This document shows positions 7,779 through 15,488 of a DNA stretch of 64,000 nt, in pieces. A program made the translations under genes and the position numbers. The notes under the pieces are model-generated. The model saw only the letters and a program-made list of their open reading frames with translations. It ran no database searches and was not told where the DNA came from. Origin of the DNA: Chitinophagaceae bacterium (GTDB lineage Bacteria > Bacteroidota > Bacteroidia > Chitinophagales > Chitinophagaceae); NCBI GenBank assembly GCA_021151685.1, contig JAGKWS010000004.1:1-64000 (forward strand), read 5' to 3'. Position 1 is the stretch's first letter, and every line of letters starts with the position of its first letter.

Positions 7779-9434
7779 TTATTTGTTGAGCTCTATGGGT
7801 AGTACCATTTGCTGGCCGTTGCGTAGTATGGTTATCTGTGTTTTTTCGCCGGGGTTGAATTTGCCCAATGCTTCCATATAGGTTTGCATGCCGGTTATTT
7901 TGTGTGGCCCCAGTTGGGTAATGATGTCGCCTGCTTTAAGGCCTGCTTTGGCGGCGGGGCGGTTGTCGGTCACGCCATCGGCACGTACACCACCGGCATC
8001 AAATGTATAGTCGGGCATTATGCCCAGCGACACCTTGAAGCGGGTTTTGCCTACGGTAGTTTGTTTGGTAACCAAATAAGATGGTCTTGTGCCATTTGCG
8101 TCTAACGATGATACGATACGGGTAATGTAGTTCAGCACCATCAGCTCGCCGTTGTAGTTGATGAATTGTTCTACATCGCTGGGTTTGTGGTAGTCTTTGT
8201 GGGTGCCGGTAAAGAAGAACAATACAGGTATGCCTGCATTGTAGAAGCTGGTATGGTCGGACGGGCCTACGCCAGCACTATCTATTACCAGCTTGAAGTT
8301 GGGCCCGGCAAGGGCTACTGCTTCCGTCCAGCGGGGCGATGTGCCTACTCCACCTATAGTAAGTGCGTGTGTGCTGTCGTTCAGGCGGCCTACCATGTCC
8401 ATATTTATCATGCAGGCAATTTTGTTGCTGTCCAGCCCCTGTGCCTTTACAAATGCCTTAGAACCGTATAGTCCTAACTCCTCGCCCGAGAAGTGGACAA
8501 ACATGTAGTTGAAGTTTTTCAGTTTTTTGTTCTTTTTAATGCGCTGTGCCATTTCCAGCAGTGCGGCGGTGCCGCTGGCATTATCATCGGCACCGTGGTG
8601 AATCTGGTGGTCTTTTTCGGCATTGGCGTGCAGGCTGTTATGGTCTTCGCCATAGCCCAGATGGTCGTAGTGGGCACCCAATACTATGGTGTACTTTGCT
8701 TTATTGTCTATGTATGCAGCCAGATTGTTGCCATTGCGCTGTGGGCGCACTATATGTATGTTCAGGTCGGTATAAATGCCCTGTCGGGCTTTTTTTACTT
8801 CTGATATTGCTTTTTTGTATCCGCTGTTTGTTACAAAAACTACAGGGATATCTATTGTTTCGTACTCGGAGTGATTATTGAACTTGGGTGCATATTTACT
8901 ATCGTAGCTATCGTAAAAAATGATGCCCTTTGCTCCCTGTTTGGCGGCCTCGCGGCTGCGTTCAAATATTTTCTTCTCCCAGTCGAAGTGCGGATTGCCG
9001 GCTTCATCGGCATCGTTGTACAATGCTTCCAGCCATATGCTTTCCTGCTCCAGTATGTCTTGCAGTATTGTTTCGGATACTTGTTTGCTGGCACTGAAGG
9101 GCATTGGGAATGCCTCGTTTGGCAGGTTCAGGTTGACATGGTTGATGTTGATGCGGGTGTCGGCACCGGCCTCTTTGCCATATACAAACTGAAAAGGGTA
9201 GTAGTAGGTGCCATTGTAGGGTGGTACCTTCATTTTCTGGTAGCGGCGTTCTATATATTCGGCTGCTTTTTGTTCGCCAGCGGTACCGGTACGTCTGCCC
9301 TCCAGCTCGTCGGAAGCGAGGTAGGTAATGTCTGTTTTCAGCTGTTCCAGCGTCTTGCGGTCGGCTTTGGTTTGTGCAGTGGCGGCGACACCAGCGGTGG
9401 CAAAAAACGCCAACAATATTCCCCGTAGTAACAT
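7779..9434 (-). CDS. Secreted M28 metallopeptidase with PDZ domain
   Basis: A 551-residue exported zinc aminopeptidase-like protein. The signal peptide is MLLRGILLAFFATAGVAATAQ. A protease-associated insert lies at about 120-235. The M28 catalytic core has zinc ligands in GAHYDHLGYG, the Asp of HHGADDNASG, the Glu pair of FSGEELGLYG, NMDMVGR and DHTSFYNAGIP. A C-terminal PDZ domain (about 460-551) contains PAAKAGLKAGDIITQLG. M28 peptidases trim peptides in the periplasm or outside the cell. The frame continues to 9461, but a TAnnTTTG box at 9451-9458 lies inside that extension, so the ATG at 9434 is preferred. The gene is not obviously in an operon. Confidence 0.92.
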   Translation of the reverse strand: MLLRGILLAFFATAGVAATAQTKADRKTLEQLKTDITYLASDELEGRRTGTAGEQKAAEYIERRYQKMKVPPYNGTYYYPFQFVYGKEAGADTRININHVNLNLPNEAFPMPFSASKQVSETILQDILEQESIWLEALYNDADEAGNPHFDWEKKIFERSREAAKQGAKGIIFYDSYDSKYAPKFNNHSEYETIDIPVVFVTNSGYKKAISEVKKARQGIYTDLNIHIVRPQRNGNNLAAYIDNKAKYTIVLGAHYDHLGYGEDHNSLHANAEKDHQIHHGADDNASGTAALLEMAQRIKKNKKLKNFNYMFVHFSGEELGLYGSKAFVKAQGLDSNKIACMINMDMVGRLNDSTHALTIGGVGTSPRWTEAVALAGPNFKLVIDSAGVGPSDHTSFYNAGIPVLFFFTGTHKDYHKPSDVEQFINYNGELMVLNYITRIVSSLDANGTRPSYLVTKQTTVGKTRFKVSLGIMPDYTFDAGGVRADGVTDNRPAAKAGLKAGDIITQLGPHKITGMQTYMEALGKFNPGEKTQITILRNGQQMVLPIELNK

Positions 9435-9450
9435 ATCAGGCTTTGAAGTG

Positions 9451-9458
9451 CAAATGTA
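9451..9458 (-). promoter_or_regulatory. -7 box TACATTTG, decides start
   Basis: Read on the - strand this is a perfect TAnnTTTG, 16 bases before the ATG at 9434. It rules against the upstream ATG at 9461 for the M28 peptidase. Confidence 0.55.
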
Positions 9459-9483
9459 CATATACCGTGTGTTTTGCGTAGCG

Positions 9484-9511
9484 CAAAAAAGCCGCTCTGG
9501 TTAGGAGCGGC
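9484..9511 (-). terminator. Terminator of scpB
   Basis: GCCGCTC and GAGCGGC form a 7-base stem with a 7-base loop. On the - strand it is followed by TTTTTT, downstream of the scpB stop at 9556. Confidence 0.75.
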
Positions 9512-9555
9512 GGGTTGTGAATTGTAATACCGTATGATAACGTATTGACAATGAA

Positions 9556-10185
9556 TTAAGATGCTTTTTTGAGTGGTGCCGATTCTAATACCCGTGGTGT
9601 ATCGGCTGGTTTGGCTTCTTCGGCATTGGTAGGCATTACTATCTGCACATCGGTAATGTCTTTCAGTTGTGGCAGTTGCGAAGGAGAGTTGATGCCCAGA
9701 TAGTCCATGAAACCTTTTGATGTGGCATACACCAGTGGTTTGCCAATCATGTTTTCGTTGCGGCCGGCAATAACTATCAGTTCTTTTTCCAGTAATTTTT
9801 GAATGCTGTAGTCGGCACTTACGCCGCGTATATATTCTATTTCGCTCTTGGTAATAGGTTGTTTGTAAGCTATGATAGACAATGTTTCCATAGCAGCAGC
9901 CGATAGCTTTTTGATGTGTTTTTCGCCACTGAGCTGTAGTACTGTTTTGTGGAAAGCCTTTTTGGTAAGGAACTGGTAACCACCACCTGTTTCGCGCAGG
10001 TGAAATGGATAATAGTCTGCGCTGTATTTTTCTATAATAGCTTCCAGACAGGTAGCAATACGCTCTGCTTCTATCACTGTTTCCAGTGCCTGACCCATTA
10101 TTTCAGTCATTTCTATTTGCGTCAGCGGTCTGTCGCTGGCAAATATCAGGGCTTCCACATGCGGCATCAGTTGTTCTATATCCAT
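9556..10185 (-). CDS. scpB: Segregation and condensation protein B
   Basis: ScpB binds ScpA and the SMC ATPase in the condensin-like complex that compacts and segregates the chromosome. The 209-residue product has two winged-helix domains. Recognisable stretches are VEALIFASDRPLT near the start, LSAAAMETLSIIAYKQPITKSEIEYIRGV near 100-130, and LVYATSKGFMDYLGI near 160. The C-terminal tail after about 175 is low-complexity. Start codons at 10191 or 10185 both fit, and the frame is open to 10221. scpA is not adjacent. The gene is alone, with a repeat-filled gap upstream. Confidence 0.93.
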   Translation of the reverse strand: MDIEQLMPHVEALIFASDRPLTQIEMTEIMGQALETVIEAERIATCLEAIIEKYSADYYPFHLRETGGGYQFLTKKAFHKTVLQLSGEKHIKKLSAAAMETLSIIAYKQPITKSEIEYIRGVSADYSIQKLLEKELIVIAGRNENMIGKPLVYATSKGFMDYLGINSPSQLPQLKDITDVQIVMPTNAEEAKPADTPRVLESAPLKKAS

Positions 10186-10328
10186 CTGCATTGCTTTTAC
10201 GATACCGAAAGTACCACACATTGGTATGTTGAATGATTGAAGTAATGCACAGGTGTGAATAACTGGTGTTGGAAACTTCGGAATGAGGAAAAGAAGGCGC
10301 GTTGGTATGCACGTATTTATGGTAGTTG

Positions 10329-10573
10329 GGCTAAGTCTAAATTTGAGGTGTTATGCCTGTACCGCTCCGATAGGAGTGAAAGCTCTGTAGCTCCGGTAAG
10401 TAACGGCACATACACGCTCCGTCAGGAGCATAACGATAAAGTGGGGGGCATTATTCAGCAATAGGATGCGGACATAGTTTTGCTCCTGACGGAGCAACGA
10501 TAAATGTGGGTTTTTCTACTACAGAGCTTGCGCCCCGCCGGTGCGGCATAGCACCTCAAATTTAGACTTAGCC
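10329..10573. repeat. MITE-like element with 28-base terminal inverted repeats
   Basis: The 28 bases at 10329-10356 (beginning GGCTAAGTCTAAATTTGAGG) match the reverse complement of the last 28 bases (ending at 10573) with one difference. The symmetry weakens inwards, but both arms share AAGCTCTGTAG. Inside are two direct copies of a module with a small palindrome, GCTCC-GTCA/TGAC-GGAGC, followed by AACGATAAA and GTGGG. No transposase is encoded, so it is a non-autonomous mobile or structured element. I do not recognise the family. Confidence 0.75.
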
Positions 10574-10813
10574 AAAACCGGTTATCCTCAAAAGATGATC
10601 GGACAAATTATTTCCACGGTCAACTATTTCAGGCAGAAAGGGATAATGGATGTAAAAAGACGAGCTACGGCTATAGTTTCTTTCCCAACACTGATGGAGG
10701 CGTTTAACAGCACTTTCTTTTCGAGAGGTATGACAGAGACTGAGATATTGATGCAACACAACATTCTTATCAGAGCTACCAATACTGCAAACATCATCAG
10801 CCACAAAAGAATA

Positions 10814-10976
10814 AGAGCCGGTTTAAGATTTATTCATTGCCTTTCTTATGGTTGTTTTTGGCTGCAACTTCGTTACATTTTTCGCCATAGGAAGGGCTAT
10901 GGCTGCAAAATGTGCCTCGTTTCGCTCAAAAACAACTTTCATAATAAACACAAGCAATAAATCTTAAACAGGCTCT
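10814..10976. repeat. MITE-like palindromic repeat, copy A
   Basis: A 163-base element. Its left end (AGAGCCGGTTTAAGATTTAT at 10814-10833) matches the reverse complement of its right end, with a single change in the first 18 bases. An inner palindrome pairs CATTTTTCGCCATAG (about 10875-10890) with CTATGGCTGCAAAATG (10896-10911), so the whole element can fold into one long hairpin. A second copy lies at 51137-51315 with about nine differences. The peptide in its open frame (WLQLRYIFRHRKGYGCKMC) is a by-product of the repeat. Confidence 0.85.
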
Positions 10977-11079
10977 AAAGTGGGGCGAATAGTTGTTAAC
11001 GCACCATTCCTCAAAATTGGTATGCGTTGCGTACTATCCATCAGTATTTTTACTATTTTGGCCAAAAGTCAAATAAAGT

Positions 11080-12108
11080 ATGCAGTTCAGCGCAAAACAG
11101 ATAGCAGGTATTTTGAATGGAGTGATAGAGGGGAATCCGGATGCTACGGTGAGCACGCTTTCCAAGATAGAGGAGGGGGTGCCGGGTTCTATTTCGTTTT
11201 TGGCCAACCCCAAGTACACGCAGTATATCTATGATACCGATGCTACACTGGTGATAGTGAATAACGACCTTGTGCTGACAGGGCCTGTAAAGGCCACCCT
11301 GATAAGGGTAGAGAGTGCGGCGGCTGCTTTTGCCAAACTGCTGGAAATGTACAATCAGGTGAAGCTGAACAAAACAGGGGTGTCGCGGCATGCCTATGTA
11401 TCGGATAGTGCAAAAGTGGGCGACAATCTGTATGCAGGCGAGTTTGCGGTAATAAGCGACAACGCTGTGCTGGGCAACAATGTAAAGGTGTATCCGCAGG
11501 TATACATTGGCGACAATGTGCGTATTGGCGATAACACAACCTTGTTTGCAGGGGTGAAGATATACAGCGATTGTGTTATTGGTAGTAATTGCATTATACA
11601 TTCAGGTACGGTTATAGGCAGCGATGGTTTCCGTTTCGAGCCGCAGAATGCTGAAGGGCAGCGGAAGGTGCCGCAGATAGGCAATGTGATTATTGAAGAC
11701 GATGTGGAGATAGGTGCCAATTGTGCTATAGACCGTGCCACATTGGGCTCTACCATATTGCGTAAGGGCGTGAAGTTTGATAACCTGATACACATAGCCC
11801 ACAATGTAGAAGTGGGAGAGAATAGCTATTTGGCAGCATGCAATGTAATAGCCGGTTCTACCAAAATTGGTAAGAACTGCATGTTCAGCGGGCAGGTGGG
11901 TATAGTGGGGCATTTGCAAATAGCAGACAATACGATTATCACCGCACAGTCGGGCATATCGAAGAGCATTACCAAGCCGGGCGAAGTGTACATGGGGTCG
12001 CCTGCGTTTGAGGCCAACAAGTACCGAAAGGCATATATTCACTTCCGCAATCTGGATGGCATAGTGCAGCGCGTGGGCAATTTGGAAAAACAGAGCAAGC
12101 AGGAGTAA
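11080..12108 (+). CDS. lpxD: UDP-3-O-(3-hydroxyacyl)glucosamine N-acyltransferase
   Basis: LpxD adds the N-linked hydroxyacyl chain to UDP-3-O-acylglucosamine, the third step of lipid A synthesis, at the cytoplasmic face of the inner membrane. The 342-residue product has an N-terminal uridine-binding domain (about 1-100, QFSAKQIAGILNGVIEG, GSISFLANPKYTQY). A left-handed beta-helix of hexapeptide repeats follows (about 105-310, GNNVKVYPQVYIGDNVRIGDN), with the catalytic His241 in HIAHNVEVG. A C-terminal helix ends the protein. The length is normal. The other lpx genes are not adjacent. The gene lies directly after the repeat island. Confidence 0.96.
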   Translation: MQFSAKQIAGILNGVIEGNPDATVSTLSKIEEGVPGSISFLANPKYTQYIYDTDATLVIVNNDLVLTGPVKATLIRVESAAAAFAKLLEMYNQVKLNKTGVSRHAYVSDSAKVGDNLYAGEFAVISDNAVLGNNVKVYPQVYIGDNVRIGDNTTLFAGVKIYSDCVIGSNCIIHSGTVIGSDGFRFEPQNAEGQRKVPQIGNVIIEDDVEIGANCAIDRATLGSTILRKGVKFDNLIHIAHNVEVGENSYLAACNVIAGSTKIGKNCMFSGQVGIVGHLQIADNTIITAQSGISKSITKPGEVYMGSPAFEANKYRKAYIHFRNLDGIVQRVGNLEKQSKQE

Positions 12109-12519
12109 TTTCAATTTTGTTTTTTTAACACAAGGGGCACAAGGATTTGCGACAGACTTCAAGGTTGCAAAACTTTTGAGTCGTTTATGCAAAATCGAAT
12201 CCAAATGGTATGAATATGGTGTAGCCCTGCGCTATCTGTAGGGTAGCCCCTGTGGCGCAATGTATAGTACTGTGGCTGAATGCTACAGCCCTTTTGCCCT
12301 GCCCGGGCAACTACATGCTATTGCGGTGGATGCAAGTTATTTGTGTAGCTATGTTGTAGTGTTTTTTTTGGTAATTTGTTTAGGGCAACCCACTTCAGGG
12401 TTGGGTGCAATGGGGTTCAGTGCCCCGGTTTTACCGAGGGGCTATCCATGGGGTAGCCCCTCGGTGAAACCGGGGCTAATACCCTGTTCAAACGGTATAG
12501 TGCATCGTATTGCCGGGGG
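12109..12519. other. Gene-free gap with palindromic repeats
   Basis: There is no credible gene here; a short frame at 12260-12523 is built from repeat sequence. The stretch contains GC-rich palindromic pieces, the best being 12422-12476, and AACCC-ACTTCAG-GGTT near 12389. It resembles a decayed dispersed repeat, but no second copy is in the window. Confidence 0.6.
12422..12476. repeat. Long GC-rich palindrome
   Basis: Two 23-base arms, 12422-12444 (starting GCCCCGGTTTTACCG) and 12454-12476, are inverted copies with one mismatch around a 9-base loop. No T run follows on either strand, so it looks more like a REP-type palindrome than a terminator. Confidence 0.75.
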
Positions 12520-13305
12520 TTAAATGGCTGCTATGCGCACGGTGTGGTAAAAGAGTTTAGATGTATCGGTAGTATCTACGCCCAGTAGTTGGGCGGCAGA
12601 GCCATGATTGACAGCTACCTGCAGCATACCCCTGCGTGTGATACGGCATAGTGGCATACCCGAAGCTACATCGGTATAACTGGTGCTGAGCGATGTGATG
12701 GGTGTGTTGCGCATTATTTCTACCGCAAAACTATTGCCCATGTTTTGGTGTAGTTGTTGGGCGTTGATATTCAGTGTCAGATTTCCGTAGCGGTCGGCAT
12801 GTATTATGCGGCATTCCAGTACAGTACCCACATGGTCTATCTGTATCTCGGGCGATAGTGTTTGCAGTGGCATGGTGGGGTAGGCGGGCAGTGTATTGTT
12901 GGCTATAGCGGCTATTACATGGGCGGCTGCATCTATCCATTGTTGTAGCTGGTATGGCTGTGGTGCTGTGTAGCACAGTTGTGCCGAGGATAATGCGATG
13001 GGGGGTAGTGCTGCCGGTAGCAAGCCATTGTCTGGTGCCAGAAAATATTGCCCCTGCCAGTGTATGAGCGACATAGCCGGTCGTTTACCAACAAATGGGG
13101 CCACTATGGCAAGGTGTACGGTATCTGTGGGATAATAACCATAATAGTCGTTCAGCAATCGTGCGGCTTCGCGCTGGCTATGGAGGGGTATATGGTGGCA
13201 CACATCGGCAAATGTAGCTGAGGGGCAAACGCACAGGATAGCCGCCTTTATGCTGGCTACGGTGGCATCGCGGGTGCCAAAGTCGGTAAGAAGGGCTATG
13301 TGCAA
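12520..13305 (-). CDS. SAM hydroxide adenosyltransferase-family protein, degenerate site
   Basis: A 261-residue cytoplasmic protein of the DUF62/SAM hydroxide adenosyltransferase (fluorinase-like) family. Its marks are the N-terminal LLTDFGTRDATVASIKAAIL, DVCHHIPLHSQREAARLL, the nucleotide-site motif APDNGLLP, and a C-terminal beta-barrel with HADRYGNLTLNI. The usual VDPGVG loop reads VAPFVG, so the catalytic Asp is Ala, and I do not see the usual TFHGRD histidine motif. Family members hydrolyse SAM to adenosine and methionine, but this one may not. It is 12 bases downstream of the TMTC-like gene on the same strand and is probably co-transcribed with it. Confidence 0.82.
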   Translation of the reverse strand: MHIALLTDFGTRDATVASIKAAILCVCPSATFADVCHHIPLHSQREAARLLNDYYGYYPTDTVHLAIVAPFVGKRPAMSLIHWQGQYFLAPDNGLLPAALPPIALSSAQLCYTAPQPYQLQQWIDAAAHVIAAIANNTLPAYPTMPLQTLSPEIQIDHVGTVLECRIIHADRYGNLTLNINAQQLHQNMGNSFAVEIMRNTPITSLSTSYTDVASGMPLCRITRRGMLQVAVNHGSAAQLLGVDTTDTSKLFYHTVRIAAI

Positions 13306-13317
13306 TGTCGTTTTTTG

Positions 13318-15390
13318 TTATTGTGTTTTCAACATTTGATAATACTGTGGGTTTATCTCGCGGAACCCCAGCGAAATAGCTTTCTCTACATCTTGCAGTG
13401 CGGCCCGTTTGTTGCCTTGTTTCTCTATACAAAAAGAGCGTGCGTAGTAAATTTCGCCAAGGTCGGGGCGTAGTGCCAGTGCTGCCTCGTAGTCTTTTAT
13501 GGCATCGTTGCAGCGATCGAGTCGCCAGTACATGCGGCCCCTGTTCAGGTAGGGGGCATACATATCGGGGTTTTGTGCTATGGCGAGACCATAATGGCGA
13601 AATGCAGAGTCTGTGAGCCTACTGGCGTACATGGCATTGCCTGCTTTTGCATACATCTCGCGCATCATATCGAAGAAGTTGCCAAAGTTACTATGCAATT
13701 CGGGGAAGTAAGGTTTTACTGTAGCTGCATTTTGGAAACATATGCCTGCCGAATCGAAATTGCGGTTGATGGCGTAGGTGATGCCGAGGCCCAGGTATGC
13801 ATTGGCTTTTCCTTCATTGTCGCCCAGAGAAAGCGCATGGTAGTAGTATTTTTTTGCTTCGGCAAAGTTGCCGGCACCACGCTGCAGCTCGCCCAGCGAT
13901 ACTACCGGGTTGGCAAAAGTTTGGTCGAGAGCTGTAGCCTGAGACAGCAGGTACATTGCTGAATCGTAGCACAACTTTTTTTCCTGCGGGTCTACACTTT
14001 CGTTGAACCGGTTGAAGTAGTGAAACCCGAGATTGTTCCATGCATTGGGTGCCAATGGTTGTTTTTCAATAGCATCGCGCCAAAGGCTGGCTGTATCGTA
14101 CCATGCCTGACAGCGGGCATTGGCCTGCACGCCCAGAAACAGGCTATACACCGCAGTGATGCCGGCAACCAGGTAGCCACGACTTTTATTGGCCTCTGGC
14201 TGAAACACATTGGAAATGTACCAGCCTGCTATGAAGAATAGGCCGAGGTATGGGATGTACGAATACCTATCGGCCACTATGGCACCACCCACTGGTATAA
14301 ACTGTAGCAGCAGGGCTATGTTGATGAGGAAGAACAGGGCACCGAATACCACTGCCTTTTGTTTGCGTGCCAGCCACAGTGCTGCCAACAAACCTATTGC
14401 TGCCAGTGTGTAGAGATAGGTGTAGGCAGGTAGGGCATTATTCACCTTGGGGGGGTAGGGATAGAAACAACTGAGATTGATTGGGGCAATAGCCTTGCAT
14501 AGGTAGGTGACAAAGGCATAACCGCCCAGTGCCAGCCTTTCGAATGGGGTATAGTCTACATTTTGTGTGGCCAGCGAGCCAAAGGCTTTCTGGTCTATCA
14601 TAGAGCGGATACCGAAGGCGATGGAGATGGCAAAGTGGGGTATTTTCTCTAACAAGAGTGCCGGGCTCCATGGGCGGTTTTCGAAATAGTCTATAGCCAG
14701 TAGTGCTAATGGTAGTGTAACTGCTACCGGCTTGGCCAGGAGTGAAAGCAGAAAAAGTACAATTACGCCTGCATACCATAGTTTTTTGTTGGTAGTAGCC
14801 CGCAGGTATTTTATCCAACCGATGCAGGCTGCCATGTAGAAACTGGCATAGACTACGTCTTTGCGCCCGGCCAGCCATGCTACCGACTCTACGTGCATGG
14901 GGTGCAAGCCAAACAGTACTGCTGTGACAGTGGCTGCTACAATACGTTTGGTAAGCAGGTTGACGAAAACAAATACCAGCAGTGTTACCACAATGTGCAG
15001 CAATACACTGTCGAGATGGTAGAGCCATGGGTCGAGCCGTACGAAGCTGTATTCGATAGCGTAGGTAAGAATAGTAAGCGGGTGGTAGTTGCCCATAATG
15101 GGCGTAGAAAATATGGCCTTCAAGCCACTGGCCGAGAGGTCTTTGATGAGGGGATTGTCGCGGATGTAACCGGGGTCGTCCCAATTGGTAAGCTGGTTAT
15201 TGAGACTGGTACTGTAGAACAGCCATATGAGTATGGCTATACCAGCCGCAACGAACCATTGTTGCTTGTTGCCTTTGGTGGCAGTAGCAGCATTTTGTTG
15301 TATTGCCGGTGTTTTGGTAACTGCGGCTGCAACAGGTGTCGCATTGCCTGTTTTTACCGGGTTATTTCGCTTGTTGGTATGCTTTGCCAT
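13318..15390 (-). CDS. TMTC-like membrane glycosyltransferase with TPR repeats
   Basis: A 690-residue polytopic membrane protein. After a soluble N-terminal tail (about 1-48) come roughly ten membrane segments to about residue 420. The first loop has WDDPGYIRDNPLIKDLS, followed by GNYHPLTILTYAIEY and then LFGLHPMHVESVAWLAGRKD, the pattern of GT-C fold O-mannosyltransferase-like proteins such as TMTC. From about 440 the rest is TPR repeats (AWNNLGFHYF, AYLGLGITYA, LHSNFGNFFD, PYLNRGRMYWRL, EIYYARSFCIEK). Proteins of this type use a lipid-linked sugar donor to modify proteins outside the membrane; substrate and activity are inferred here. A SAM-hydrolase-family gene follows 12 bases later. Confidence 0.85.
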   Translation of the reverse strand: MAKHTNKRNNPVKTGNATPVAAAVTKTPAIQQNAATATKGNKQQWFVAAGIAILIWLFYSTSLNNQLTNWDDPGYIRDNPLIKDLSASGLKAIFSTPIMGNYHPLTILTYAIEYSFVRLDPWLYHLDSVLLHIVVTLLVFVFVNLLTKRIVAATVTAVLFGLHPMHVESVAWLAGRKDVVYASFYMAACIGWIKYLRATTNKKLWYAGVIVLFLLSLLAKPVAVTLPLALLAIDYFENRPWSPALLLEKIPHFAISIAFGIRSMIDQKAFGSLATQNVDYTPFERLALGGYAFVTYLCKAIAPINLSCFYPYPPKVNNALPAYTYLYTLAAIGLLAALWLARKQKAVVFGALFFLINIALLLQFIPVGGAIVADRYSYIPYLGLFFIAGWYISNVFQPEANKSRGYLVAGITAVYSLFLGVQANARCQAWYDTASLWRDAIEKQPLAPNAWNNLGFHYFNRFNESVDPQEKKLCYDSAMYLLSQATALDQTFANPVVSLGELQRGAGNFAEAKKYYYHALSLGDNEGKANAYLGLGITYAINRNFDSAGICFQNAATVKPYFPELHSNFGNFFDMMREMYAKAGNAMYASRLTDSAFRHYGLAIAQNPDMYAPYLNRGRMYWRLDRCNDAIKDYEAALALRPDLGEIYYARSFCIEKQGNKRAALQDVEKAISLGFREINPQYYQMLKTQ

Positions 15391-15433
15391 TATGTATGTG
15401 CTAAAATAGTACAGTATAGCGGATTGTACAGCA

Positions 15434-15468
15434 CAAAAAAACGGGTGCTCGTTTTGAGCACCCGTTTT
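15434..15468 (-). terminator. Rho-independent terminator
   Basis: AACGGGTGCTC pairs with GAGCACCCGTT across a 5-base loop. On the - strand the T run follows, 20 bases after the stop of the gene at 15489. Confidence 0.85.
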
Positions 15469-15488
15469 GTAAGAAAATACAAAGATTA

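Larger units (their letters stand above)
10186..11079. other. Gene-free gap holding two palindromic repeats
   Basis: About 890 bases lie between scpB and lpxD. They hold two separate inverted-repeat elements (10329-10573 and 10814-10976). Several short frames in the gap appear to be by-products of the repeats. The unique 240 bases between the elements carry a 60-codon hydrophobic frame on the - strand (10624-10806, MWLMMFAVLVALIRML...), which I could not support as a gene. Confidence 0.7.

Noticed and set aside
10624..10806. 60-codon hydrophobic - strand frame between the two repeats
   Set aside because: It could be a small membrane peptide, but there is no promoter box and it lies between insertion elements; too little support.
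10541..10960. 139-codon + strand frame in the scpB-lpxD gap
   Set aside because: Its C-terminal third is repeat copy A in translation; the same peptide appears in the other copy at 51 kb, and there is no protein-like composition in the rest.
12260..12523. 87-codon + strand frame after lpxD
   Set aside because: It spans the palindromic repeats and has no recognisable protein pattern.
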